From positions 19,694-37,939 of the forward strand of contig MFTL01000006.1 in NCBI GenBank assembly GCA_001786825.1: a DNA stretch of 18,246 bases, given 5' to 3'. Of this stretch, positions 9,143-15,748 are shown one piece after another (within the stretch, counting starts at the first letter, position 1; the number at the start of each line of letters is the position of its first letter). The position numbers and the translations under genes are program-made. The DNA comes from Candidatus Nomurabacteria bacterium RIFCSPHIGHO2_01_FULL_39_9 (GTDB lineage Bacteria > Patescibacteriota > Minisyncoccia > Phycocordibacterales > DATEUR01). Under the pieces are notes generated by a model. The model saw only the letters and a list, made by a program, of their open reading frames with translations. It had not been told where the DNA came from and searched no databases.

Positions 9143-10393
9143 TTACTTACTTTCGGTTTTAGGCAAGGCTAAAAATTCACCTGTAACAATCGGAGACATA
9201 TGCTTTTCATATATCTCAAGAAGATATTTGACATCGGAAAAACTTTGAATCGTTCCGGCTATTTCTTCTTCAGTAAAAATTCTTCCTTCGATTGATAAGA
9301 ATTCAAAAGCGTGATTCATAAAATCATTAAGTTTTTGATACAAGAAAAGGCTCTTGGATAAAATCCGATTTATCTCTTTGCAAACCAAACTTTTGTCTTC
9401 AAGCGATTTCTGAATTCTTCCGTGCAATTCTTCTCTGACAGCAACGACTTGTGCTTTATTATTTAAAGGAAAAGCCATGTGCCATCTTCCTTGAGTTTCA
9501 TAGTTTAAAAACCAAGTGAGTTCATAAACCCAACCTTTTTCTACTCGAAGCCAGTTATAAAGAGGGCCATGAATATGATTGCCTAAAAACGATAGAATAA
9601 AAGTCAAAGCCGCTTGTTCTTTCCAATCTAAAGTATTCGTTATGCCGCCATAACAATAAAGATGACGACTTACAGAATCCATTTTGATTTCATGATATTC
9701 TCTTTTTTTCCATTCAAACGGGCTTGTTTGGCCAGAAAGAATTTGTGGACTGGTTTTGATTTCAGATAATTTTTTCAAGGCAAATTTTTCATCGTAATTT
9801 CCACCAAGTAGCACAATTATCTTATCGCAAAAATAAGAATCATGAAGGTTGGTGAGATAACTTAAGTTGATTTTAGTTAAATCCTCATCGCTGCCAAATA
9901 TCTGCTCTATTGGGTACAAAGATGAAGATTTCCAAATGGAATGCAAATACTGGCTTAGTTCATCCGTCCCCGGATACCACCTTTCTTTTCTTCTGCGTTC
10001 ATTGGCGATAATATTTTTTTCATTTTCCAAATCTGCAAGATTAAAGATTGGGTCAAAAATTTGGCTCAAAATTCCTTCAAAACTTTTCTGAAAAATAGTC
10101 GCAGGAACATCAACTTCATACATCGTTTCAAATGGAAAAGTCCAAGCGTTGTTATAACCCCCATTTAAACCGATAAATTGTTTAAAAGAATGAAGTTCGG
10201 GAAACATTGCTCCGCGATTCAAAACCATGTGCTCCAAGAGGTGAAATGAACCGGGTAAAATTGGATGCTGATTATGAGCTGTGCCCAAAGGAATAATAAC
10301 GCGAATCATGGCAAATGATACATCGTAAGGATAGCCATAAACTTTAATGCCATTGACCAGAACGGTTTCTTGGAAATTCAGTCTTTCTTTCAT
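9143..10393 (-). CDS. M16-family zinc metallopeptidase (single-domain)
   Basis: 416 residues. M16 peptidases (pitrilysin/MPP-like) degrade or process peptides. The inverted zinc motif HxxEH is intact as H51-L-L-E-H55, and the third zinc ligand is E132, exactly 76 residues after H55 (HxxEH-x76-E). The general-base glutamate is E54. The following ENEKNIIANERRRK helix is typical. The length suits one active half (about 420 residues), which would need to dimerise or pair with another half to form the closed chamber. No signal peptide is seen, so it is probably cytoplasmic. It is divergently oriented from rsmI with a 97-nt gap. Confidence 0.88.
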   Translation of the reverse strand: MKERLNFQETVLVNGIKVYGYPYDVSFAMIRVIIPLGTAHNQHPILPGSFHLLEHMVLNRGAMFPELHSFKQFIGLNGGYNNAWTFPFETMYEVDVPATIFQKSFEGILSQIFDPIFNLADLENEKNIIANERRRKERWYPGTDELSQYLHSIWKSSSLYPIEQIFGSDEDLTKINLSYLTNLHDSYFCDKIIVLLGGNYDEKFALKKLSEIKTSPQILSGQTSPFEWKKREYHEIKMDSVSRHLYCYGGITNTLDWKEQAALTFILSFLGNHIHGPLYNWLRVEKGWVYELTWFLNYETQGRWHMAFPLNNKAQVVAVREELHGRIQKSLEDKSLVCKEINRILSKSLFLYQKLNDFMNHAFEFLSIEGRIFTEEEIAGTIQSFSDVKYLLEIYEKHMSPIVTGEFLALPKTESK

Positions 10394-10454
10394 AAGTTAT
10401 ATTTTTAATGTGAGTTCTGCTTCAGAATAACATTTTTTATAATTATTGTCAAAA

Positions 10455-10484
10455 TTGTCAGATATTATAATTTTGTGTTAATAT
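10455..10484 (+). promoter_or_regulatory. Promoter of rsmI (leaderless)
   Basis: TTGTCA (10455-10460), an 18-nt spacer and TAATAT (10479-10484), with the ATG 7 nt downstream at 10491. A second TTGTCA/TATAAT pair (10446-10451 and 10466-10471) has a poor 14-nt spacer. Confidence 0.55.
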
Positions 10485-10490
10485 TTTTCT

Positions 10491-11168
10491 ATGTCTAAAT
10501 TTTACGTCGTTGCTACGCCAATAGGAAATTTAGAAGACATCACGCTTCGCGCGCTTCGAATTTTAAAAGAAGTTGATTTGATTTTGTGTGAAGATACAAG
10601 AGTTACAAAAAAATTATTAAATCACTACGATATTGGAACGCCAACTTTAAGTTATCATCAACATTCTCGTCTTACTAAAGTAGATCATATTCTAAATCTA
10701 TTGGAAGAAGGAAAAGATTTGGCGTTAGTAACTGACGCCGGCACTCCCGGTATTTCAGACCCCGGTGGTCTTTTAGTTGCTAAAATAAGAGAAAAATTTG
10801 GCAACATTATCTATGCAATACCGGGCGCGAGCGCGCTTGCAGCGGCCATATCAATTAGCGGCGTGCCAACCGATAAATTTAGCTTTCTCGGCTTCTTGCC
10901 TCATAAAAAGGGAAGGGAGACACTTTTTAAAGAAATAGCCAACTCCCAAAGAACTGTTGTTTTTTATGAATCAACCCATCGTCTTTTGAAAACATTAGAA
11001 TCTTTAAATAAATATCTAAAAAAAGAAAGAAAGGTTGTTGTTTGCAAAGAAATCTCCAAAATTTTTGAAGAAGTAATTTCTGGAAGAGCAGAAGAAGTTT
11101 TAAATTATTTCAAAAATCATAAAGACAAGCAAAAGGGCGAATTTGTGATTATTGTCGAATCGTGTTAA
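10491..11168 (+). CDS. rsmI: 16S rRNA (cytidine1402-2'-O)-methyltransferase RsmI
   Basis: 225 residues. It methylates the 2'-hydroxyl of C1402 in the 16S rRNA decoding centre using S-adenosylmethionine. Tetrapyrrole-methylase-fold motifs are all present in order: VVATPIGNLEDITLRAL at the N-terminus, ILCEDTRVT, ALVTDAGTPGISDPG (SAM-binding loop), AIPGASALAAAISISG, and FSFLGFLPHKKG. It lacks the C-terminal extension of about 50-60 residues found in E. coli RsmI (286 aa), so this is the minimal catalytic form. It is followed 30 nt later by a small membrane-protein gene. Confidence 0.95.
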   Translation: MSKFYVVATPIGNLEDITLRALRILKEVDLILCEDTRVTKKLLNHYDIGTPTLSYHQHSRLTKVDHILNLLEEGKDLALVTDAGTPGISDPGGLLVAKIREKFGNIIYAIPGASALAAAISISGVPTDKFSFLGFLPHKKGRETLFKEIANSQRTVVFYESTHRLLKTLESLNKYLKKERKVVVCKEISKIFEEVISGRAEEVLNYFKNHKDKQKGEFVIIVESC

Positions 11169-11198
11169 TATTCAATATATAAAATAAATATATACAAT

Positions 11199-11414
11199 AT
11201 GTCAAAATCAAAAATTATAATTTTACTCGGTGTCGCCAATATTATTATTCCATTTTTAGGCTTGCCTTCTAATTGGAAAACGGGGCTTTTTATAGTCCTC
11301 GGTCTTTATTTAATTTATCTTGGCTATGCAATCAGAGAGAAGAATAAAGAAAATGCCAGTATTGAAATAAATACTGAAAATTATAGTGAAAGCTATCCGG
11401 CTCGAAAAGATTAA
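11199..11414 (+). CDS. Small two-helix membrane protein, function unknown
   Basis: 71 residues with two predicted transmembrane helices (about 5-21 and 28-45) joined by a short turn (GLPSNWKTG), then a hydrophilic tail of about 25 residues that would face the cytoplasm. It has no recognised domain. It lies 17 nt before the DUF4015 gene and is likely cotranscribed with it. AT-rich TATAAA (11178-11183) or TATACA (11191-11196) could act as -10 boxes. Real coding is supported by the clean amphipathic pattern and tight spacing. Confidence 0.7.
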   Translation: MSKSKIIILLGVANIIIPFLGLPSNWKTGLFIVLGLYLIYLGYAIREKNKENASIEINTENYSESYPARKD

Positions 11415-11431
11415 TTGAGAGATCAATTTTA

Positions 11432-12586
11432 ATGAAATCGAATTTAAAAAAAACTGGAGTCATTTGCGGCCTTTTTGGACTAGCAGTTTTCGGCTATTTT
11501 AAAATGCCGGATTTTTTTGCTGTTGAATTCAAACAAAATCCAATAATTCAAACAGTCGCCGAAGAGATTTTGCCGCCAGAACCTCCCAAAATAAAAGTTA
11601 CTCATATCGAAACGCCGACGCAAGTCAAAGGCCTTTACATGACAAGTTATGTTGCGGCGACGCCAAGCATTAAAGCAAAAGTTCTCGGTGTCGTTGACCG
11701 AACGGAAGCCAACGCGCTTGTTGTTGATATCAAAGATTATCGCGGCCGAATTGTTTTTAAAGTTAACGATCCTTATCTTAAAGAGATTGGTTCCGAAGAA
11801 GATTTGATTAAAAATTTAGAAGAATTTATCAATGAACTGCATGCAAAAAATATTTATGTCATCGGCCGGATCAGTGTATTTCAAGATGCTTTTTTGATTC
11901 ATAAGTGGACTGATCAAGCGGTAAAAACTAAATCAGGTAGCGTTTGGAAAGACCGAAAGGGAATTAGCTGGTTTGATGCCGGATCTAAAAAGGTTTGGGA
12001 TTACATCGTGGCAATCGCTAAAGAATCTTACAGCCGCGGCTTTGACGAACTCCAATTTGATTATATTCGCTTTCCATCAGATGGAAATATGAAAGATATC
12101 AGCTATCCCTTTAGCGAAGGAAAAGCTAAGGCTCTTGTTATGAAAGAATTTTTTGCTTATTTGCATGAAAATTTAAAAGACACCGGCGCGAAAACCTCGG
12201 CTGATCTTTTTGGCATGACAACATCAAATTTTGATGATTTAAATATCGGCCAAGTGCTCGAAAATGCAGTGCCGTATTTTGACTACATTAGCCCAATGGT
12301 TTATCCATCGCACTATCCGAAAACTTGGAATGGTTTCGCCAATCCGGCTACCAAGCCATATGAGGTCATTAAAATCGCTATGACGAGCGCTGTGGGGCGA
12401 TTAAAGGTAATTGGTGAAGATCCTAAAAAACTCCGCCCATGGCTTCAAGATTTCAATTTAGGCGCGACTTATACCGCAGATATGGTTCGCAAACAGATTC
12501 AAGCAACCTATGATTCCGGCCTTGATTCTTGGCTTATTTGGGATCCGGCTAACACTTACACCGAGGCTGCGCTTTTAAAAGAATAA
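11432..12586 (+). CDS. Membrane-anchored DUF4015 putative glycoside hydrolase
   Basis: 384 residues. An N-terminal hydrophobic segment (about 9-24) acts as a signal anchor and is followed by a proline-rich linker (PPEPPK). The catalytic-type TIM barrel (about 65-384) matches the DUF4015 putative glycosyl hydrolase family. Its signatures are VKGLYMTSYVA, ANALVVDIKDYRGRIVF, NIYVIGRISVFQD, GFDELQFDYIRFPSDG, ISPMVYPSHYP and RPWLQDFN. The acidic residues in QFDYIRFPSDG are plausible catalytic positions by analogy with other barrels. The substrate is unknown; an extracytoplasmic polysaccharide is inferred. Confidence 0.88.
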   Translation: MKSNLKKTGVICGLFGLAVFGYFKMPDFFAVEFKQNPIIQTVAEEILPPEPPKIKVTHIETPTQVKGLYMTSYVAATPSIKAKVLGVVDRTEANALVVDIKDYRGRIVFKVNDPYLKEIGSEEDLIKNLEEFINELHAKNIYVIGRISVFQDAFLIHKWTDQAVKTKSGSVWKDRKGISWFDAGSKKVWDYIVAIAKESYSRGFDELQFDYIRFPSDGNMKDISYPFSEGKAKALVMKEFFAYLHENLKDTGAKTSADLFGMTTSNFDDLNIGQVLENAVPYFDYISPMVYPSHYPKTWNGFANPATKPYEVIKIAMTSAVGRLKVIGEDPKKLRPWLQDFNLGATYTADMVRKQIQATYDSGLDSWLIWDPANTYTEAALLKE

Positions 12587-12595
12587 AAAATTTAG

Positions 12596-12601
12596 TATAA
12601 T
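12596..12601 (+). promoter_or_regulatory. -10 box of the TrmB-family gene
   Basis: A perfect TATAAT 12 nt before the ATG at 12614, with no Shine-Dalgarno between. No clear -35 is seen. This suggests an independent leaderless start. Confidence 0.5.
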
Positions 12602-12613
12602 TATCGACATAAT

Positions 12614-13378
12614 ATGTTAGAAAAATTTCTTATTGATATTGGTCTATCAGAGAAAGAGGCTAAAGTTTACTTAGCGCTTTTGGGTGTTGATAATTATTCA
12701 GTTGTTGAGCTTGCTAAAAAAACAGACATCAATCGAACAACACTTTATCCGATTCTTGAACGTCTCATAAAAGACAATTTAGTAACTGAAGTTAAAACTG
12801 GCAAAAAAGTTCATTATGCGGCCGAAGCCCCAGAACGACTTACCACTTTCATTCAAAATCAAAAAACAAAATTAGACGAACAATCAAAGCTCGTCCAAGA
12901 TGTTGTGCCTCAACTGAAAAGTCTGCATCGTGAAAGCGGCGAGCGACCAATTATTAAGTATTACGAGGGCAGGGAAGGTATTTTAAAATCTGTAGAAGAT
13001 TATTTCCAGTACCCGGATGAAAAAGGAGGGGTTGCCTACGTCATGTATCCCCGCGATCTCATAGAGGAAACGTTCAGCCCGCAAGAATTGAAAACGGCGG
13101 CGGCGGCAAGAATTAATAAAGGAGTTAAAAATATCGCTATTTATAGTTATTCTAAAAAGGAAATACCTTCTGATACAACAAGCGATCGTTTTCAAGTTGA
13201 TCAAAATGAATACCCAATAAAATCTGATATAAGTGTCTATGGTGATAATGTTCGTATTCACACGCTTGGTAAAAAACTTTCTAGTATTTATATAAAAAAT
13301 AGTGATTTTGCAGAAACACTGCGCACAATTTTTAAGCTCGCTCTTAATTGTTTAAAGAAAATAGAAGCAAAAAAGTAA
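12614..13378 (+). CDS. TrmB-family transcriptional regulator
   Basis: 254 residues. The N-terminal winged helix-turn-helix (about 1-75) is typical TrmB: LSEKEAKVYLALLGV, VVELAKKTDINRTTLYPILERLIKDNLV, then the wing TGKKVHYAAEAPE. A short helical linker (about 75-110) and a C-terminal effector domain (about 115-254, starting IIKYYEGREGILKSVEDYF) follow. TrmB proteins bind DNA as dimers and often sense sugars or metabolites. The effector and targets are unknown here. The gene is monocistronic and closed by a strong terminator. Confidence 0.88.
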   Translation: MLEKFLIDIGLSEKEAKVYLALLGVDNYSVVELAKKTDINRTTLYPILERLIKDNLVTEVKTGKKVHYAAEAPERLTTFIQNQKTKLDEQSKLVQDVVPQLKSLHRESGERPIIKYYEGREGILKSVEDYFQYPDEKGGVAYVMYPRDLIEETFSPQELKTAAAARINKGVKNIAIYSYSKKEIPSDTTSDRFQVDQNEYPIKSDISVYGDNVRIHTLGKKLSSIYIKNSDFAETLRTIFKLALNCLKKIEAKK

Positions 13379-13410
13379 AAACCCCTCCGATAAATCGAAG
13401 GGGAGTTTTT
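13377..13410. terminator. Strong bidirectional intrinsic terminator
   Basis: AAAAAC-CCCT-CCGAT (13377-13391) pairs with ATCG-AAGGGG-A-GTTTTT (13394-13410), giving a GC-rich stem flanked by complementary A and U tracts. It overlaps the TrmB stop codon. It can stop transcription from both sides, including the minus-strand RNA that may start near 13749. Confidence 0.9.
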
Positions 13411-13755
13411 ACACCGTAATGATGTGCTGTTGATTCCGATAAAAAACAGTATGCCACTTAGAGGTCTTCCATATGGTTTTTGTTTTTAAATTGTGGAACA
13501 TTTTTTTCTTTTTTGATACTTTTTTTCTGACCAAGAATCTAAGAATCCGAATAAAGATAGTAAATCAAATTAGAATTACACTTTTGATTGCACTCTTTAG
13601 TTTTTTAAAAATGCATAAAAATCTGGCAGAAAAAGGATCAAATGTTCCGATAGGGAATCCACAGAATCATTTTTTACGATGACGAATAGTTTGATGGAAT
13701 GTCGTCCATAAAAAATAAGTTTTAAATGGTTTTTATAAGAACTTGAGTTACTACC
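13411..13755 (-). other. Non-coding stretch, probable minus-strand RNA
   Basis: About 345 nt without a convincing gene. The very strong minus-strand promoter at 13756-13784 would transcribe it leftward from about 13749 to the bidirectional terminator at 13377-13410, giving an RNA of about 370 nt. On the minus strand two short ORFs (11 codons at 13707 leftward and 4 codons near 13474) follow AT-rich leaders beginning GTTC. A plus-strand ORF of 69 codons (13473-13682) has low-complexity composition and is not believed. No known RNA family is recognised. Confidence 0.4.
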
Positions 13756-13784
13756 ATCATAGCAAATAATAAGATTTTTGTCAA
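13756..13784 (-). promoter_or_regulatory. Strong minus-strand promoter
   Basis: On the minus strand: TTGACA (13784-13779), a 17-nt spacer, and an extended -10 TGC-TATGAT (hexamer 13761-13756). It matches consensus at 11 of 12 hexamer positions and adds TGn. It points toward the TrmB terminator and away from the array. Confidence 0.75.
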
Positions 13785-13883
13785 CCCTTAAAAACTGTCT
13801 GAGTAAGTTTACATTTTAATACTTAAAATAGGCTTTAAATAAGGCTTTTTTGAGTAATTATCTAAAGAAAAAGTCAAAAGCAC

Positions 13884-13912
13884 TTGACAAAATTTTAGCT
13901 TTGTGCTAATCT
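13884..13912 (+). promoter_or_regulatory. Promoter of the ribozyme-punctuated array
   Basis: TTGACA (13884-13889), a 17-nt spacer, and an extended -10 TGC-TAATCT (hexamer 13907-13912). The predicted start is near 13919, just before GATCATTTAAAAC (13921), which faintly resembles the repeated leader motif of the array. It is the only strong plus-strand promoter before the four small genes. Confidence 0.72.
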
Positions 13913-13918
13913 CCCTCA

Positions 13919-14340
13919 TAGATCATTTAAAACTTATCAAGGTATTGTTTTGGAGGCAAAACCAATTAATAACAATTGGTGATGTCATCACCTCCAAATT
14001 AACAAAAAGGTTTTCTAGCCTCCAGAATAATGCCTTGATGAAAATAAAATGGGAAAAAATTAAGGAGGTTTTGATTGGTTCCTCCGGGACAGGGTCGCAC
14101 ACTGTTCATTTAATCCAACCAATTCTGGCTTTTCAGGTTTTAGCCAGTCCGCGTCTGATTGCAGGGAGACAATCAGAAAAAATGCTTTCGGTGGGACATT
14201 AGGCCCCGAAAGCCCGGTAATACGAGTGTGCCTATCATTCGTAAAACCTGTTCTCTCACATGGGCAATCCTTTCGGTTTACCGACTGGATTGCCCTCATT
14301 ATTCAGCTCATCAAGTAATTGGTGGTCTGATTGTGAAAAA
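13919..14340 (+). ncRNA. Structured RNA module 1
   Basis: The first domain is closed by a 21-bp helix (13936-13956 with 14019-14039) with no mismatch and three G-U pairs. It encloses TTGGAGG/CCTCCAA and the nested hairpins CCAATT/AATTGG and GGTGAT/ATCACC, which share two bases and so partly compete. Downstream are CTGGCT/AGCCAG, TCTGATTG/CAATCAGA, CTTTCGG/CCGAAAG and a long-range GCACACT/AGTGTGC pairing. The module ends in the two-hairpin element described separately. A frame of 99 codons (13903-14202) crosses it, but the continuous pairing argues for a functional RNA. No known RNA family is recognised. Confidence 0.7.
14262..14330 (+). ncRNA. Two-hairpin element, copy A
   Basis: Hairpin 1 pairs GGGCAATCC (14262-14270) with GGATTGCCC (14287-14295), with a small inner CGG/CCG stem. 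Hairpin 2 pairs 14303-14313 with 14320-14330 (10 of 11 pairs, including G-U). It precedes the leader motif at 14341. Copy B (14560-14636) has the same layout with compensatory changes. Confidence 0.75.
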
Positions 14341-14356
14341 GTTCTTTAAATAAAAA
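14341..14356 (+). promoter_or_regulatory. boxA-like leader motif, copy 1
   Basis: GTTCTTTAAATAAAAA. It resembles boxA of rRNA leaders (TGCTCTTTAACA) and of lambda nut sites. It opens RNA module 2. Confidence 0.65.
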
Positions 14357-14559
14357 TATTGGTCTTGGGAAGCTGTGGAACCCAGAGGTCGCACCTCTAA
14401 TTCAGCCTAGCTATCCCAGTTTAGCTAGTTCTCCAGTATTGATGTCAACGGTTATTGAAACTGCGTGTACTGTGCAGTAAACAATAATTCTTGTGGGGCG
14501 CCTGGATGTGGCAATCCGGGGGAAGAAGAACTGCTTTGCCAAAAGCAGAAACTGGTGTT

Positions 14560-14636
14560 GGGTAATCAACTACGCAAAACGTGATTGATTACCCTCTTTA
14601 TCCAGATCACCATGAGCTTGTCGAGTGGCGGTTTGG
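14560..14636 (+). ncRNA. Two-hairpin element, copy B
   Basis: Hairpin 1 pairs GGGTAATCA (14560-14568) with TGATTACCC (14586-14594), with an inner ACG/CGT stem. Hairpin 2 pairs 14602-14612 with 14626-14636. Relative to copy A, C-G becomes U-A and C-G becomes A-U in hairpin 1, and U-A becomes C-G at the base of hairpin 2. These compensatory changes support selection for the structure. Confidence 0.75.
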
Positions 14637-14646
14637 TAGAGAGAAA

Positions 14647-14662
14647 GTTCTTTAAATAAAAA
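14647..14662 (+). promoter_or_regulatory. boxA-like leader motif, copy 2
   Basis: GTTCTTTAAATAAAAA, identical to copy 1. It opens RNA module 3. Confidence 0.65.
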
Positions 14663-14983
14663 ATAATGTTCTGGGGCGGAAATTGGTATCAATCATTTGA
14701 TCCCAGCTTCCGCTCTGGAATAGAGCAATGATGATGGCCTGTTTTCATCCTTTAAGGCCAAAGGACGAGGCCGGTCAAGATTGCAGAGTCTCTGCAATCT
14801 TGACCTACCGGTGAGCGCAGCTCATCGGGATAGCGCCAAATCGACAAGACTTATTTCTGATAATTAGCTCGCGAAGCAATTAGAGGGAATAAGGCAACAA
14901 AAAGGATCTGGATTCTAGTATGCAATCCTGGAAAGCTGAAAGGCTTTTAAAAAAGGTTTCGCGACTGAGTATACTTATTTTTT
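14647..14983 (+). ncRNA. Structured RNA module 3
   Basis: Starts at a leader motif. A 13-bp helix (14669-14681 with 14708-14720, with G-U pairs) encloses ATCAA/TTGAT. A perfect 15-bp hairpin follows at 14773-14805 (GGTCAAGATTGCAGA, loop GTC). Smaller hairpins are TGAGC/GCTCA, TAATT-AGCT/AGC-AATTA and GGATT/AATCC. A micro-ORF of 21 codons (14666-14731, starting MFWGGNWY) overlaps the first helix; it may be translated but this is uncertain. The module lacks the two-hairpin element at its 3' end. Confidence 0.6.
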
Positions 14984-14998
14984 GTTCTTTTAAACATT
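14984..14998 (+). promoter_or_regulatory. boxA-like leader motif, copy 3
   Basis: GTTCTTTTAAACATT, a diverged copy 29 nt before the ATG at 15013. Its spacing supports that start. Confidence 0.55.
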
Positions 14999-15012
14999 TA
15001 AAATTTAAGAAA

Positions 15013-15480
15013 ATGGCTAGACTAATCGGAAGTGTTACCTGTAAAGAACTCATTTTAGCTTTTCCTGAAAAGTTTGGCAAACATGCTAAAAAATTCAGAA
15101 AAGAATTATGCGATGTCATTAGTAAGGAGGGATTTGGTTCATATGTGGAGATTAAGGGTAAATATGAGGCAGATTATATCCCCAAATATCGTTCCAAACA
15201 AACCTTATTAAAAAAAGCACAATGTGTAACGATTTCTGAAAGATACAAAGATGATTTTGAATGGATTAAGGTCTCCCTTTTCGATGACGGGCATATAGAA
15301 ATAGTTCATCCGGAACAAACTCTATCTGCCTTAGACAAGTCGAAAATTAAAACCTTAATCATACCTAAAGATAGGTATCGTGCGTACGTTATCAGAGACC
15401 GTGATCAGGAAAGAGATAGAATGCTGAAGTATCATGACCAGTTTCGCGTACGAGTGCTGAAGAATATCGTATCAAAATGA
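15013..15480 (+). CDS. Array gene 1, unknown function
   Basis: 155 residues starting MARLIGSVTC. An upstream in-frame ATG at 14920 would place coding across RNA hairpins and the leader motif, so 15013 is preferred; it lies 29 nt after the motif, as in array gene 3. The protein is basic and rich in Lys/Arg (AKKFRKEL, KYRSKQTLLKK, RDRDQERDRMLKYHDQFRVR), so it could bind nucleic acid, but no domain is recognised. It has no signal peptide or membrane segment. There is no Shine-Dalgarno. It is followed by a 158-nt spacer leading to the first hammerhead cleavage site. Confidence 0.72.
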   Translation: MARLIGSVTCKELILAFPEKFGKHAKKFRKELCDVISKEGFGSYVEIKGKYEADYIPKYRSKQTLLKKAQCVTISERYKDDFEWIKVSLFDDGHIEIVHPEQTLSALDKSKIKTLIIPKDRYRAYVIRDRDQERDRMLKYHDQFRVRVLKNIVSK

Positions 15481-15633
15481 GAACGGACCGGTTTCACACT
15501 CTGATAGATATCTTCAGAGTCGGTTGGCAACAGAAAGTACTTCAGTAGCACTGGGGGAAAAAGTGAATAAGGAGTTGGACACAACCTTAAAAAATAACAG
15601 TGGTCTATATAAGCGGTGAATTCAATTCACCGC
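15481..15633 (+). other. Hairpin-rich spacer after array gene 1
   Basis: No gene. Hairpins include ACTCTGA/TCAGAGT (about 15498-15519) within ACCG/CGGT, AAGG-a-GTTG/CAAC-CTT, and the 21-nt near-perfect palindrome 15613-15633 (GCGGTGAATT, one central C, AATTCACCGC). This last hairpin abuts the 5' strand of ribozyme stem III and would form the 3' end of the upstream cleavage product. Confidence 0.6.
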
Positions 15634-15698
15634 TCTGTCTCCGCCCAAGGCGGACTGATGAGACTTCCGTTCTTTATGAAACGGCAAGACGAAACAGA
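15634..15698 (+). ncRNA. Type III hammerhead ribozyme 1
   Basis: All core elements are in order. The 5' strand of stem III is TCTGT (15634-15638) with cleavage nucleotide C15639 (GUC). Stem I is TCCGCC-CAA-GGCGGA (15640-15654) and the conserved CTGATGA is at 15655-15661. Stem II is long (15662-15690, closed by G-C, containing CCGTT/AACGG with one A-A mismatch and one bulge). GAAA (15691-15694) and CAGA complete stem III. Predicted cleavage is between 15639 and 15640. It would leave the catalytic fold on the 5' end of the mRNA of array gene 2, with a 5'-hydroxyl. Confidence 0.93.
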
Positions 15699-15701
15699 AA
15701 T

Positions 15702-15717
15702 GTTCATTAAACAAAAA
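15702..15717 (+). promoter_or_regulatory. boxA-like leader motif, copy 4
   Basis: GTTCATTAAACAAAAA, starting 3 nt after hammerhead 1. The next ATG is 47 nt from its first base, further than in the other copies. Confidence 0.55.
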
Positions 15718-15748
15718 ATAAATACAAACAATATAAATCCTGAAACTC

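Larger units (their letters stand above)
14341..14646 (+). ncRNA. Structured RNA module 2
   Basis: Begins at a leader motif. The first domain is closed by AATATTGG (14355-14362) with CCAGTATT (14433-14440). Inside are TGGGAAGCT/AGCT-a-TCCCA and the hairpin AGAGGT-CGC-ACCTCT (14384-14398). Next come TTATTG/CAATAA enclosing ACTGC/GCAGT, then CCTGGAT/ATCCGGG and CTGCTTT/AAAGCAG. It ends with two-hairpin element copy B. No ATG-started frame of useful length is present. No known RNA family is recognised. Confidence 0.7.

Noticed and set aside
13473..13682. 69-codon ORF starting MVFVFKLWNIFFFF
   Set aside because: Phe/Leu/Ile-rich composition is what AT-rich non-coding DNA gives by chance, and it has no promoter or leader.
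13597..13815. Open minus-strand frame of 73 codons
   Set aside because: It has no start codon and contains the strong minus-strand promoter. Possibly a decayed gene, more likely chance.
13903..14202. 99-codon plus-strand ORF at the start of the array
   Set aside because: Its ATG overlaps the -10 region of the array promoter, and the frame runs through a 21-bp helix and several other stems. A structured RNA explains the sequence better, though coding is not fully excluded.
14858..14876. CTGATAATT...CGCGAAG resembling a hammerhead core
   Set aside because: The core requires CTGANGA and GAAA; this has CTGATAA and GAAG and no closing stem III.
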